Below, in pieces: positions 45,601 through 56,918 of a stretch of 64,000 nucleotides of DNA. Origin of the DNA: Aurelia coerulea. Lineage: Eukaryota; Cnidaria; Scyphozoa; Semaeostomeae; Ulmaridae. The stretch's first letter is position 1; every line of letters begins with the position of its first letter. Both the position numbers and the translations under genes were made by a program. Location: positions 20,110,501 to 20,174,500 of the forward strand of contig CM076944.1 of NCBI GenBank assembly GCA_039566865.1, given 5' to 3'. The notes under the pieces are model-generated. The model was not told where the DNA came from. It saw only the letters and a list, made by a program, of their open reading frames with translations, and ran no database searches.

Positions 45601-47063
45601 ACAGATTTCTGATTGCAAAACTATTCAACGAATTTCACAATTTTTCTCGAAAAGCATTGAAGGACTTGTGTAATGAATCTAGTACTGCCCTTACAAGTAT
45701 GACAATTTGTCTTTGCTTTGCCTCGATGTATCACGCTTGCAAAAATTAAGATGCCTCTGCTTCAAACCGAGTGTGCGTGCGCATAAAAAACGAAAAAACC
45801 CCATGTTCCCAGTAACAGGAACCAAGCTTTAGGAATGCTTGTACTAAAGTTATTGTTGATTTTATCGTAGATTGAGTCATTGTAATATTCTCACGGGAGT
45901 GTTTAATGGTCAATGGTGTGAGCTCCTTTTATTACGGAGAGGGAAAGAAATATCATTCTGTTTTACATAAGAAAAGAGTTTTCCCAATGCGCAAAAACAT
46001 TTATTTTGTTGGCTGGATTTCAAATGTGGTGCGAGCCACCAGAAAGTTTGACTTGGTGTTTATCTTGCATGGCTCTTTCATTAAAGTTCTCAGTTATTAC
46101 TACGATCGTCTCTGCTCTGCGATTCCTGGTCGTTGTTTGGAGAAAGGTCAGGAAATTAGGACACTGAATGCAAAATGATAACGAATTACAAGGGATATAT
46201 ACTCTAGTCAAACCGGTCAAACATAGGCCTAATTTATGACCCTGAAGTGGGCAGAGGCAATGAAAGACATCGAAGCATAATTACAAAACAAGAGAGAGGG
46301 TCATTCGGTAAGTCTGATATGTAAACAAAAAGCTATGTAGTGTCTTGAAAACATTCAGTTGCTTGGCTTTAACAAATTTTCTATTTGAAAGCAAGAACGC
46401 ATGGCGGGGAAGCTTTCGATAGCAACCAGGTCCCTTCAAAGAAACAACTACAGTGGATCGTAGGGTAGTAGCTTCATTGAGCGCTTCAGCGTTAATCGAG
46501 GACAGGATTCGGCCCTGAAATTTCTGATTCATCCAAGAGGAGTGAAGCAAGCACTTATAAAGGTATCGTTACTCCAAAACATCGTCATAGAAGAGTTTGA
46601 TTAAGACGACCAGGGAATTTGATGTAGGAACCAATTGAACTTCATTAGGCCGCACTGTAGAGCATCACAACATCGCCCTTAATGACGGTGACGCTACGGG
46701 TATTTCACCCTGATTCCAAGCTCCTCGATTTCATGGATATCATGGTAAAAATACCAGCCTTTTCTTCAAGAACTGCCAAGATTTTCAAAGCTTTTTTCAT
46801 ACGGGTCCCTCCCTTTCTCGTTGATGCAATCGCCATACTCGTACTGTGTGTTCAATGCACGCAGTTTCGTGCGTCATAATTGTGACGTCACATTGGCCAA
46901 GTCAATGTCGCGCTAAACTTGCAAAACTACTCAACTTTGACACACAATTTTCAATACTTAAACTGATAATTTCGATTTGAAACTTTCACAAAATATTTAT
47001 AACATTATAAATTATTTGAAAAGATTGAAAAATCAATGTCGAAAATTTGGCTGCATAAGGCCT
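42643..47063. mobile_element. Kolobok-like TTAA-target transposon, decayed
   Basis: The left end AGGCCTTGTGCAACCAAATT and the right end (inverse of AGGCCTTATGCAGCCAAATT) pair over about 40 bp. More distant similarity extends to about 230 bp, including TGACGTCA-centred sequence on both sides. TTAA flanks the element (42639-42642, 47064-47067). TTAA is the target of Kolobok and piggyBac. The ends lack the CCC start usual for piggyBac, so Kolobok is favoured. No transposase frame of useful length is seen. Confidence 0.7.
42886..43414. repeat. Direct duplication inside the Kolobok-like element
   Basis: About 42886-43013 and 43281-43414 share TTCTT(C/G)AAAATAAT, CTTCACGAAGTCCCCGTACA and AGTGAAGCC(T)AGCTGAAAG-type sequence in the same orientation, about 85 percent alike by eye. 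The second copy reads as an open frame (KIVRGFLKIILETDVSALHE) with no known domain. Confidence 0.65.
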
Positions 47064-47067
47064 TTAA

Positions 47068-47662
47068 GGGTCTGCAGAATTATTGAAAGTATTCAGCATG
47101 GAGAAGATATAAACAGTTAACAGAGGGATAGAGAGTACCAAATAGACCCCATCCTAAGGTATATTCAGGATAATTGTGCTTAGGCTGTGGTACCAAGCAT
47201 CAACCCAACATGATAGATAATTCCTAGCATGAAAATAGATGCCGAAAAATATTTTCTCTGACCCAACACTACTAAAATTTATGAAGTCAGCATCTGGCGC
47301 ACGTAAACAAGGGAGTACAAAGACCAGCAGCCTTTGCCATCGTCTGCTTTTGTTTTTGTGAATTTCGTACAGTCACTTATTCTGGAAGCTGTGCAGAGCT
47401 CCTCGACTCCCATTACTCTAAGGGCTATTTGGTTCCATGGTTCAGGAATTACCATGTTGATCCAGGGCTCCATATTGCATACTTTTCAGGGCTCCAGGGC
47501 TCCATTTTTTAAAATTAATGAAAAAATGATTTTGTCAGTTTTAGCAAGCCGCGTAGTGGTGCCAGACTGCACTCGTTGTTTCTTGAGCGAGAAAGTGCAG
47601 TTTGTGGTTTAAACTGGATATGCGCAACTAAAGCTGATAACAAGCACAAGTCCCTTAGAAAA
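47068..47662. other. Non-coding stretch
   Basis: No gene. A GGGCTCCAGGGCTCCAT repeat at about 47465-47505 has relatives near 50467-50520. Confidence 0.5.
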
Positions 47663-47925
47663 TACCGGATGTCTCAAAAATGGATACAAATTTGGTTGAC
47701 TCCGAATTTAGCTTTAACCAATGGCTAATCACTCTCAAAATGTTTCTCGATAGTTACCTTGAACATAGATAACCTCGTTTGTTGGTATTGGTGCTTCTTG
47801 AAAGCTCAAATTTGGGTGCACTTGCAAACCAAAGCTTTGGCCTTTTGGCCTCAGCAAATTCCTGAAGCACATCGAAATTAAGAACTGAAATTAACGAAAA
47901 ATTAAGAGACTTCCCAATGGGTGAC

Positions 47926-47947
47926 GGGGGGGGGGGGGGGGGGGGGG
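47926..47947. repeat. 22-base G homopolymer
   Basis: An uninterrupted G run, prone to length error and able to form quadruplex structures. Confidence 0.9.
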
Positions 47948-48150
47948 TGTGACTTCTGGAAAACTGAATAACACAAGTTCCAACATTGTTCAAATGTCAT
48001 CAAGGCTATCGTTGATTTATACGCTGTGCCTTAAGAAATTGCCAAGGCCAAAAGGCTAAAGCTCTGGTTTGGAGAGAGAGAGGCAAATTTGAGCTTTCAA
48101 GATTAACTTGTCTGCTCTCAAAGCACCAATACCAACAAACAAGGTATCTA

Positions 48151-48416
48151 CAATGCCTGCCAAAAGTCTTGGAACACCTTTGCTATTTTTGCAGTTTTTT
48201 GCGATTTCCCCCTCTCCCCCTCAGAACAATGTTGTTCTGTGATGACAAAATGGGGATGGCAGGACGATTCGCGACTCTGATGGAATGCTAGGACAATAAC
48301 CTTGCAAATTAAAATTGTTTTGGGGGTGAGGGGGTGTTTAAGCCTAATCGCTATGGTTAGAACTGCGGATAGTCAAGAAATGGCCTAAGTGTTCCAAGGA
48401 CTTTTGGCAGGCATTG
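48151..48416. mobile_element. 266-bp TA-flanked MITE, copy 1
   Basis: Ends are CAATGCCTGCCAAAAGTC and its inverse, with TA on both sides (48149-48150, 48417-48418). It is the inverse-orientation twin of 62041-62306, which has the same length. It is nested in the right arm of the 47665-48527 element. Confidence 0.92.
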
Positions 48417-48765
48417 TATATTCAAGTTAACTATCAAGAAACATCTTTAGAGTGATTATACATTGATTAAAGCTAAATTCACAGCGCTGGATTCAATCAA
48501 ATCCGTATACATTTTTTGGACACCCGGTACTTTGGGTTATCTTGGTATTGTTTGGAGAGCTTTTGGGGTTAATGCATCTTGTGAAAAACGGAAAGACCAC
48601 TCTATCGATGAAAGCATCTTTCATCTGCTGAAACCAATAAGTTCCTTCATACAACTGTAAGAGAAGCTCAAGTGTAGTGAAGTTTTCGCGGGCAACTATG
48701 TGGTCCACAAGGCACGATGTCTTCTCAATTAGCTCATTTATAAGACTATTAAAGCATCCATTTTA

Positions 48766-49275
48766 CCCGGGGGGACCACTCCTATACTTGCCTATAGTAT
48801 CATGCTCGTACAAAGGCTTAAAATTTGCACCCTAAACGCTGACCTGTTTTAGCGAAATGCATACCCTAATCGCGGAAAATTTTCATGAGAACATACCCTT
48901 TCCCGTGTCAAAGTAGAACTTCTCTAATTCAGGTACCCTAATCGCTGACAAGTCAGTTACTAAATTTGCTAATATTGCCGGTGTGATTTGAAGAGGAGGA
49001 AAATGCTGTCGACTTCCTTCCCCATCTTATGCTGGTCCGATGAGTTCTTTGACGCGTTAAGAATTCTTTTTTCTAAATCATGACTAAAATATCATCGTAG
49101 AACAATTAAATTTATCAAATGCAGAAAAGTGCACCCTTTTTTTAAATTTTGGACGAATTGGCACCCCTAAACACGGGCCCGCACGGGTCCGTGCCTACTT
49201 TCAAGAAAGGCACCCTTTCCCGCGCTTTTTTGTACGAGCATGATAACACATCAGGTACCAAGTGGTCCCCCCGGG
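48766..49275. mobile_element. hAT-like MITE with CCCGGGGGGACCACT ends
   Basis: A 510-bp element. Inverted ends are CCCGGGGGGACCACT. The 8-bp duplication CCATTTTA lies at 48758-48765 and 49276-49283. The interior has repeats of ACCCTAATCGC and GCACCCT type. Eight bases suit hAT. A related end is present at about 8400-8420. Confidence 0.88.
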
Positions 49276-49359
49276 CCATTTTATCACTGTTAATTATGGA
49301 ATCAGGGGATGCCTTCATGCTAAAATAAAAGATATCTCTTTGAAAGATTTTGCTCACGC

Positions 49360-49542
49360 TCTGACTTATAGAATGACTGCCACTGTCACAAAATTATAAA
49401 AGTTTTCTTATCGCTTATGGTAAGTATGATATTGGGAGATGCATTCTGAGCCAAAGTAAAGGGCTTGGTCCCAAAAATTTTCCTGTGGGCAAAACCTCAT
49501 GTCAATGCCCCTTACTTAATTTACCCTGGCCACGCCACTCCC
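49360..49542. mobile_element. hAT-like satellite element, right-end fragment
   Basis: One inverted 120-bp unit (GATATTGGGAGATGCATTCT) leads into AATTTACCCTGGCCACGCCACT, the terminal repeat of the same family as 49572-50123. The left end is not seen. Confidence 0.6.
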
Positions 49543-49571
49543 TTGAAGGTCTGAAAGTAGATCGTTTGCGA

Positions 49572-50123
49572 CAGTGGCGTGGCCACGGAGGGGTAAGGGG
49601 GGGGGGGGGGCATTTGCCCATGCCCCCCCACTTTTGTCAAAAGAAGGTTATCGAGATTCCTCTAAAACCGAGGAGAAAATAGCTGGGTATAGGTTGGGTA
49701 AGAAAAAAGAATTTTCCGAGAAAGTAAAATCTTCCATTTTAGCACTGGCAAGCGTGATATTGGGAGATGCATTCTAAGCCAAAGTAAAAGATCTTTTTCA
49801 AAAATTTTCCTCGTGCTCTGATTCATAGGATACCTGTTCACAAAACTATCAAAGTTTTCTTGTCGCTAATGGCAAGCATGATATTGGAGATGCATTCTAA
49901 GCCAAAGTAAAGGATCCATTTTCTAAAATTTTCTTCATGCTCTAATTCATGGGATAACTGTCACAAAACTTTCAAGGTTTTCTTGTCGCTAATGGCAAGC
50001 ATGATATTGAGAGATGCATTCTAAGCCAAAGTAAAGGGCGTGGCCCCAAAATTTTCCTGGGGGCTTTTCCCCCAGACCCCCTCGTTTCAATCCCCCACTT
50101 AATTTACGCTGGCCACGCCACTG
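49572..50123. mobile_element. hAT-like satellite MITE (complete copy)
   Basis: Ends are CAGTGGCGTGGCCA and its inverse. Flanks GTTTGCGA (49564-49571) and GTTTGTGA (50124-50131) form an 8-bp duplication with one C/T change at a CpG. The interior carries about three units of the 120-bp repeat found as an array at 39482-40280, so the array is an amplified internal part of this family. Confidence 0.85.
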
Positions 50124-50131
50124 GTTTGTGA

Positions 50132-50795
50132 ATATAAATCTCCTTGCAACATTATCTGTTTGTCAATTTTCACTGCAAGTTCTGATCTTTTTACCACAGG
50201 GAAGAAATACGCTCTGGCGCAATGAGCTACAAATATTGTTTAGAAAAAAGGATAAAATTCCTAGCGCATAAGGATTGAAATTCTAACTGAAAGATTTCCA
50301 ATCATAAGTAAATGGCCAGATTTCCAGAAACAATGTCTCGAAGAAACCTGAAAACTTCAAAAATTCATTTTAAAGTTGATATTAGATCTACTAACAAGCT
50401 CAAATAGTTTCACACCTTATTCATATAGTTTTCGTAATTAAATGTTGTCCGTTTTTTGCTTGGCCTCTCTTTTGGGCTCCGGGCTCCATGCTGTCAAAAT
50501 GATGGGCTCCAGTGCTCCAGGGACCCCCCCCTTTGGTGGCCTCCATGTTGGTTCTGATGCCACATTCGTGATATTCATTTCTGAAAACCACGACAGGAAG
50601 TGCCAGCATTGGTTTTCAAGTCGCTCGTCACAGCAGGATTTGATTAGAAGAAAGACCTAGAGGCGATTGTGCTCAAACAGCGTAGTGTCTGTGGTGCTTG
50701 AAAGCGAATAGTAACAAAGCAACACACATTTGTGTTACTTGAGAGAGTTTCAGTCGGGGTGGTTAAGTGTATAGCGCGTACTGCCCCGAGAAAAA
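50132..50795. other. Non-coding stretch, upstream of exon 50796
   Basis: No gene. GGGCTCC repeats near 50467-50520. The last 100 bp before 50796 would be the 5' untranslated or promoter part of the exon candidate. No TATA box is obvious. Confidence 0.4.
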
Positions 50796-50898
50796 ATGGC
50801 CTCTCGCACTGGTACGCAATGGATTCTGCTTACGGCACTTATCATTGGAACAGTTTATGCTGCACAATTCGATGGAAACGCAGATCCACTATTTCAAG
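50796..50898 (+). CDS. First exon of a secreted protein (signal peptide), gene incomplete
   Basis: AAAAATGG gives a good start context. The exon opens MASRTGTQWILLTALIIGTV and continues YAAQFDGNADPLFQ. This is a textbook signal peptide: short polar N-region, hydrophobic core from Trp9 to about Val20, and likely cleavage after YA or YAA. It then reaches TTTCAAG|GTTTGT, a valid donor with phase 1. It is the best host-gene candidate in the window. I could not recognise a second exon downstream, so the gene may have a long intron, extend past the window, or be dead. Function unknown. Confidence 0.5.
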
Positions 50899-50900
50899 GT

Positions 50901-52386
50901 TTGTCACTTTCTTCTTTGTCAGTTATACCAGTTAAGAACAGGCAAAACGATATAAATTATCATAGCCTCACGCCGGGCTATTTTCAAATATAACATGCTT
51001 AAATTGGCTGATTATCTGTTATTGCGTTGAGAGAATTACAGATAACGATGAACTGAACCAAGGCCCCAAATGAAAAATGCCAGATTTAAATGAAATATCT
51101 GAACCTGTCCGTCTCTTGCTCAAAGCCCCAAGGGCATTTGTTGCGTCGCGTTTAATTTGAATTCAGAATAACATAGCTAAGTTATTGAAAAGGGAAAGGC
51201 GTAGGACTAATGAGAAGGATTTTTTGTTGTAATCGTTAAAACGTCGTTGATTTTACCTTTCGAAAATACTCAAAATTTCAACACAAAGTAGGGCGGTCAT
51301 TCCCTAAACCGTTGACCGCTTGGTTTTGACGATGCTGACTTCGTAGGCCCCAAGCTCGTGTCTGTCATACTAGTCCTTTGTCTACAAAGGCTAGAGGTGG
51401 CCTGCAGCTATGAGATAGGATGGGCATAGATAGCTAACTTGGGCCTTGTCCCAATCAGTGAGCAATGCTGCTCCGTTTAGCCAGCTTGTGAGCAACATTA
51501 GTCTTTCATCCTCCTCAAGCCAGTTTCACTGCAAAAAGTTCCATAATTAGCTGAAATTAAATCGCGATAAACTGTGCCTTTGTTCGGACAGATTTTTCCT
51601 ACTTTCATCTGATGTTATGAAAGGGCATCTTGATGAAAATCCCCCCTCAAACTTCTTTGATTAACCAGTTTGTAAACTGTACTGTTTGTTACCTTCGTTC
51701 GTTGATATAGGTGAATCAAGCGGTGGAGCAACTATGGAGCATATCGCTTTTTAACTATTATACGGTAACCCTGGGCAAACATGAAGTTGTCACATTGATT
51801 TTTATTTATGCCCCTTTTCACTGATTGGCTGGGGAACCATCTTCAAGTATTCTCATACTGTCATTCAAGTCTATAAAAATTTCCTAAGGGAACTGAGTAC
51901 CATCACTCAAAGCTGACCAGGCAGCCCGGAGGATGAGGACTTTCTCTTGTTTGTGAATAGCCAAACCACAAGTACCCTGCAGGTTTTGCCAAGCCCATGA
52001 AAGGGGATTCCTCGTCACTTCCGGCACTCCACTCGGAAGGTTTAGGAATGCTTTCGTCGCCAGTCAACAAGCTTCACGATTTCCGTTAAAATATATTTCG
52101 GCGGAGAGATGCCGCAGGATAAAGCCGAAGACACTTTTTCCGATTTATAAGTCATCTGAAGAAACCAAGAAGGGAGATACGCTTATGTTTTTGTAAGAAG
52201 CTAAGGTCCTGGCAAGGCACCATGTAGTTTCTTAAATTTTAGGACCATCGGCGTAGGGGGCTGCCCGACAAAAAATCCATTGTTTGAGAAAATTTTGCCC
52301 GACTTGAGGCGGATTTCTGCCCGATTATGGCTGATTTTCGCAAATTTTTCTGACGTTGGGGGGGGGCTGCAGCTCCATCTAGCCCC
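50901..52386. other. Non-coding stretch, possible intron
   Basis: No exon supported. Sequence composition is mixed. A G-run followed by GCTGCAGCTCC near 52360-52375 resembles the end of a hAT-like repeat next to the palindrome. Confidence 0.4.
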
Positions 52387-52740
52387 TCCTTTGTATTCGA
52401 TCTCAATCTTTCGAATCTACTCTTCTATTTTTACTCTCGTTCTACCGATCTTTCTTCACTTGATAACGGGTTGAGCTTGAAACGTCGTGAATCTATTATA
52501 CTCTCTGTTCCAAGCAAAGTTTATATTTATTATGATATGTGTTTGGAAGCAAAAGTGTCCTAAATTAGGACACTTTTGCTACCAAACACATATCATATAA
52601 ATATAAACTTTACTTGGAACAGAGAGTATAATAGATTCACGACGTTTCAAGCTGAACCCGTTATCAAGTGAAGTAAGATCGGTAGAACGAGAGTAAAAAT
52701 AGAAGAGTAGATTCGAAAGATTGAGATCGAATACAAAGGA
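52387..52740. repeat. 354-bp near-perfect palindrome without spacer
   Basis: The left arm 52387-52563 and right arm 52565-52740 are reverse complements around one central A (CCTAA-A-TTAGG). I count about four mismatches and one single-base indel over 176 bp. A transcript through it would form a long hairpin. It is not bounded by a recognised target duplication. The right side continues into about 60 bp that look like the same repeat family. Confidence 0.95.
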
Positions 52741-53271
52741 ATGGCGATCATGAGGCAACATGGATAAATAGTATAGCAGGAGCTTACAAAAATACAAATA
52801 GTAAAACGCGATTTAATTTATTTCTGTTAGAAGGTCCTGCTCCTCCTTGGCAAGATCACAAAACCAGAAATATCATAAATTCACACTTAAAAAGAAAATC
52901 ATAACATTTTTTTGTCATAATGTGTCAAAACATTTTGAATGACCGGGGAAAATCAAAGCTGTAAATTGCAAATTTCTTATTAGCTTTTTGAATCCACCGT
53001 TTCTTAAAGGGAATGACACCCAAACTTAAAAAAAGAAGACACGAAGGCCATATAATTGGACCTCGTTTTCAAAATGCCAACTCGTTGGACCAATGAACAT
53101 AGATGTGGCACAAGACCAATTTATCCCTGTCGATTTCACTTAACTTAAAAAATTGAACCTAAAGCACTTCTATAAGCGGTTTCTCAAAGAAATGAGTGTA
53201 ACAACAGTGTTGATGTAAATGTATAGGAGAACAGGGTACAAGGGCAAGAGGATCACAAAGAATGGCACTCA
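52741..53271. other. Non-coding stretch
   Basis: No gene or clear repeat end. Confidence 0.5.
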
Positions 53272-53412
53272 AGGGGTGTATCATTCTATGAAAATCTTGT
53301 ACACCTTTTTTTGCAAAAATCCTTTTGTTTTTAAGAAACATCCATCACATTTCCTAAACATCCTACTTAAAATAAAATCTCGTACACCTTTTTAGGAGAG
53401 TGATGCACCCCT
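53272..53412. repeat. MITE-like repeat with AGGGGTGTATCA ends, copy 1
   Basis: Starts AGGGGTGTATCATTCT and ends AGAGTGATGCACCCCT. The interior has CTTGTACACC and AAAATCCTTTTGTTTT. Relatives occur at about 55885-56225 and 60416-60556. No target duplication was fixed. Confidence 0.65.
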
Positions 53413-53480
53413 CGGCTGCACTCATGGATGATATCCAGTAAAAACCTGGGTATAAGAACCTAAGTGGGGTCCCAAAAAAA

Positions 53481-54384
53481 GTACCTGTACGAAAATACAA
53501 GGCCATGTAACAGAGGCGTACGCAGCACCTCAGGAGTGAGGGGGTCTGGGGCGTAGCCCTAGAAAAATTTTTGTGACCACGCCCTTCAGACGCTCGGAAA
53601 ATGAGGGAAACGCCCTTTTTACTTATATTTTACATCGTAAACATGACTGCAATGAACACACAATAGGCAGGATGTTTTGTTGAATTTGCATTGAGAATTT
53701 ATACCCAGCATATCGAGTACGAATTACAAAATCACTTTTCTTCTTTACTGTAAAATTTATTTGGCTCTAGTTGTTATGATATTCAGGAAATGCCTCTTGT
53801 CGCCACTTCATCGTTGTTTAGTCAGTAAATGGCATCTTTTGCAAGAATCTTTTGAAAACAAGAAATTTTTGAAAACAGACATTCTACTTTGGCTTAGAAT
53901 GCCTCTCCCAACATCGTTCAAGCATTTCTTAGAAACCCAAAACATTCAAGAATCTCGAAGACCACCGCCTGACAGATTTGCCTGACCCCCCCTATGAGGT
54001 ACAAATTTTATTGCATTTTTGTACAAATCTCGAGGACCATATTTTTGAAAAGTGGGGGGTCCGGACCTTATATTCCCCCCCTTGGGTACGCCACTGCCAT
54101 GTAATAGCCATGTACAAGCCATGTAGTTATGGCCTTGTAACCTTGTTATAGCCTTGGAATAGCCTTGCTGTAACCTTGTAAATGGCTTGAAAAATGCTAA
54201 TTAGCCTTGTAGCAGCCTTGTGGAAACCTTGTGTTAGACTGGTTGCAGCTTGGAATCTTACTGATAGCCTTGTAATTTTCTTCCAAGGCTAGTACAAGGT
54301 CATAACAAGGTCATAATCCCTTCTACAAGGCTAAAAATTGGCCTGTACAAGGCCAAGTTTAGCCTTGTATTTTTGTACAGGTAC
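53481..54384. mobile_element. GTACCTGTAC-ended inverted-repeat element with CCTTGTA repeats
   Basis: Outer inverted ends GTACCTGTACGAAAATACAA and TTGTATTTTTGTACAGGTAC. Removing the hAT element inside leaves about 310 bp with a dozen or more copies of AGCCTTGTA/TACAAGGCT on both strands. The target duplication is uncertain. It is a MITE-like unit whose body is built from one 9-bp word. Confidence 0.7.
53511..54096. mobile_element. hAT-like MITE, nested
   Basis: 586 bp, ends CAGAGGCGTACGCAG and GGGTACGCCACTG. The 8-bp duplication CCATGTAA is exact (53503-53510, 54097-54104). The body includes GGGGGTCTGGGGCGTAGCCC and a piece of the ACTTTGGCTTAGAATGC repeat, linking it to the hAT-like satellite family. 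Confidence 0.9.
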
Positions 54385-55061
54385 TCCCATTTGAAAAATC
54401 ACCAAGTTTGATTACAAGACCGATCTTCAATGTTTAAGGGCCAAATTATTTTCCCAGGCGTAACTGATTTTGCTATTGGTTTACGAATTTGCAAATTAGC
54501 TCTTTTTAGGGCTACCTGGTTTTGAATTATACTGCAAAAAAGCACTGATGATTGCCAGACCAATTTCTTTGTGCATGTAAAGCTTCTAGTTTGGTCACAA
54601 ATGACAGTAAGAAATTCACACTATCATGGGAGATCTGAAAATTTGAACTCTTTCTTAGGCAAGATTGAGTATTTTGCTTAAAAACTATAGCTCAACATGA
54701 AGTTTTTCAATGTGTAATTTTCTCTTGTCATATCACAATCAAACATTTTTATCATCTATAAACAATTTTGGGTCTGACAAAACAAGTAAAAAAGAAAATT
54801 TATCAAAGGTTTGCCAATTGATTTTTGGTGATTTTTAAAGGGACACCCAGTACAATTTTGCAAGTCAGCCCGGTGTTTCAGCATAGGGCTCAAATCTTTC
54901 AAATCTTTAAAAAGGTGGGTGTAAAATTGTGTGACTTTTTTCTTGGAATTGGATGGCTTGAAAAGAACTTATGGTATTTTGTTGTAAATCTGCCATTGAA
55001 ATCTTTTGATATCTTGGTTTTTTTCAAAATGGCGACAATTTAACGCAATTTATATAAGTTA
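54385..55061. other. Non-coding stretch
   Basis: AT-rich with no gene supported. Confidence 0.5.
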
Positions 55062-55150
55062 AACCCACTTGAACCCACCTGAACTCAGCTGAACCCATCT
55101 GAACCCAGTTGAATCCATCTGAACCCTGCTGAATCCATCTAAACCCAGCA
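55062..55150. repeat. Minisatellite, ~11-bp unit
   Basis: Eight or nine units of the form GAACCCAYCT, with slight variants, in tandem. The minus-strand frame over it reads repeated Gly-Phe-x-Trp, which is a by-product of the repeat. Confidence 0.85.
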
Positions 55151-55310
55151 GAGACCAACCTGACGCAATAGAAATCCCAAGAGGTCCTGTGATTTGTATC
55201 AAGCACACAAGCAGGAAATTGGCATTTAACACTTGTTCAGACTGTTAATGGCTCTGTTTGTAATTATAGCCCTTCAGATTAACAAACACGAAAACTTAAA
55301 GGACGTTTTA

Positions 55311-55666
55311 GGACCTGATTACATTGAGAAATCTCAACCCCAGGGATGAAATTATACCCGGGGCTGAAATCTCACCCCACCTTGAGCTAGCCGAGGTGAA
55401 ACTTTTGAGCCGTTAATCCCCATTGTTTTCAATACGTGAATGTCCATGTAATCGCAATCTTGTTTCAACCCCAGGGTCGAATTACTATTGACGCATGCAA
55501 GTTATATTGCGCATGGCGAGCTTTTTCATACCCGGGGATGAAATTTTACGGTTCGCTTTTTCATACCCGGGAATGAAAATACCCATGTAATAGCAAATTT
55601 ATTTCAACTCGGCCAGGTGGGTTGAAACTCAACCCCGGGGTTGAAAACTCTCATGTAATCAGGCCC
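55311..55666. mobile_element. Harbinger-like MITE (TTA target)
   Basis: 356 bp. Left end GGACCTGATTACAT, right end the inverse of GGGCCTGATTACATG, flanked by TTA (55308-55310, 55667-55669). The interior repeats of CAACCCC(A/G)GGG and TACCCGGG type are inverted about the centre. The 3-bp TTA target and GG start fit PIF/Harbinger. Confidence 0.85.
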
Positions 55667-55669
55667 TTA

Positions 55670-56918
55670 GTCAAATGAAAGACGAAAACAATATTGAGTA
55701 CACGTGAAGGTGAAAAAGTTAGGCCCGATGATTTAGTGGGAGAGTGATATCACCGCTCTTGGCTGGTGCCGAAAAGGCACATAAGATTTTCCAACAAACT
55801 TTGTTTGGGATTTCTCTTGAAAACTATGCATGGTATAAAACAGGCAAGAAGTCATGGATTAATGAACCCATAATAAACCAATTTGATAATTCGAAAATAG
55901 TTTTGTCTCATCCAAGGGGGACTCATCCTCTAAAAATCTCGTACAGCTTTGGCAAAAATCCTTTTGTTTTCAAGGAAAATCCTTATGAAATCCCTAAAAA
56001 TCTCTTTGTTCCGAAGAAATCCCGCATGCTTTTTCGAATGAGTGAATGCCCCTCGGTCTCATCAGTTGTTTATCATACAAAACTGGGAAGTGATGGGCAT
56101 ATCACTCCTTAAAATCTCGTGCGCTAAAATTACGTTGTTCTAAAGAAGAATCTTGAAAAATCCCCAAAGAGCCTTAGCTTCTAAAATTCTCATACGCTTT
56201 TTGAAAGAGTGATACACCCCTGCACCAAAAGACCTTTATTTTTATGGCCAAGATCATTAGAACCGATTAGAACAAACTAAGAATTTGTTGCAGTACTGAA
56301 ATTTTTCTTGAATTGTCAGATTTTGAGTACTCAGAGTTTCTTACGAGTTTCTTAGAGGCTCCATAGCAATATTCCTGCTCACTACCTGTGCCCTCGTGAA
56401 CGTTTCAAAACAAAGTTTTTTAAGAATTTCTAATATTTAGACATTACTCAAGTACCGTACGAGAGCATAGGAATCAGATGTCGCCTTGGGCCGCATGCTC
56501 TTGGACCATGGCCAAAACCTCATTTTCACGGACCAATCAGACGGCGGATAAGTGAAGAAGACAAAAGAAATCCATGACAATTTCTCGATATTTTACCTAC
56601 CTTCATAAAACGCAACCAGGAAAAAGATTGCTTGAAATTTCACAAATTTTTTTGAGGAAATCTACTCTCAAGAGTTTGGGTATAAAGTTTGGATGCCGGT
56701 TAAAATATCTCCTGGATTGGCGGAGTTATGGCCACACACAAATCGATAAAGCACTTTGAACAATAGAAATTCTGACCAAAAGACAATAGTAATAACAAAA
56801 TTGATTGTTGTAAGAACAAACAGAAAATGCCAATGAAAAAACCGTCCGAGCCAATGAGATCAGAACGATTGTTATTCAGCTGTTTTCAATGACACCATAA
56901 AGCGCTAACTATGCTTAT
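55670..56918. other. Non-coding stretch with repeat fragments
   Basis: No gene. The 122-codon frame at 55744-56112 lies largely in the AGGGGTGTATCA-type repeat (about 55885-56225) and has no known domain. About 56281-56420 is the inverse of 23690-23835. Confidence 0.5.
56281..56420. repeat. Dispersed repeat, inverse of 23690-23835
   Basis: Shares GAGTTTCTTACGAGTTTCTT and CTACCTGTGCCCTCGTGAAC with the inverse of the other copy. Confidence 0.65.

Larger units (their letters stand above)
47665..48527. mobile_element. Mariner-like long-TIR element
   Basis: The left end CCGGATGTCTCAAAAATGG and the right end (inverse of CCGGGTGTCCAAAAAATGT) are flanked by TA (47663-47664, 48528-48529). The arms extend about 190 bp inward, including TTTGTTGGTATTGGTGCTT on both sides. 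The GGGTGTCC start is common in IS630/mariner-type elements. A smaller MITE sits in the right arm. A 22-base G run (47926-47947) lies in the centre. Confidence 0.75.

Noticed and set aside
47926..47947. G-run as a designed quadruplex or functional site
   Set aside because: A single homopolymer is more simply explained by slippage or sequencing. C/G runs recur at transposon ends throughout the window.
55024..55206. Minus-strand 60-residue frame with Gly-Phe-Trp repeats
   Set aside because: It is the translation of the 11-bp minisatellite, not a gene.
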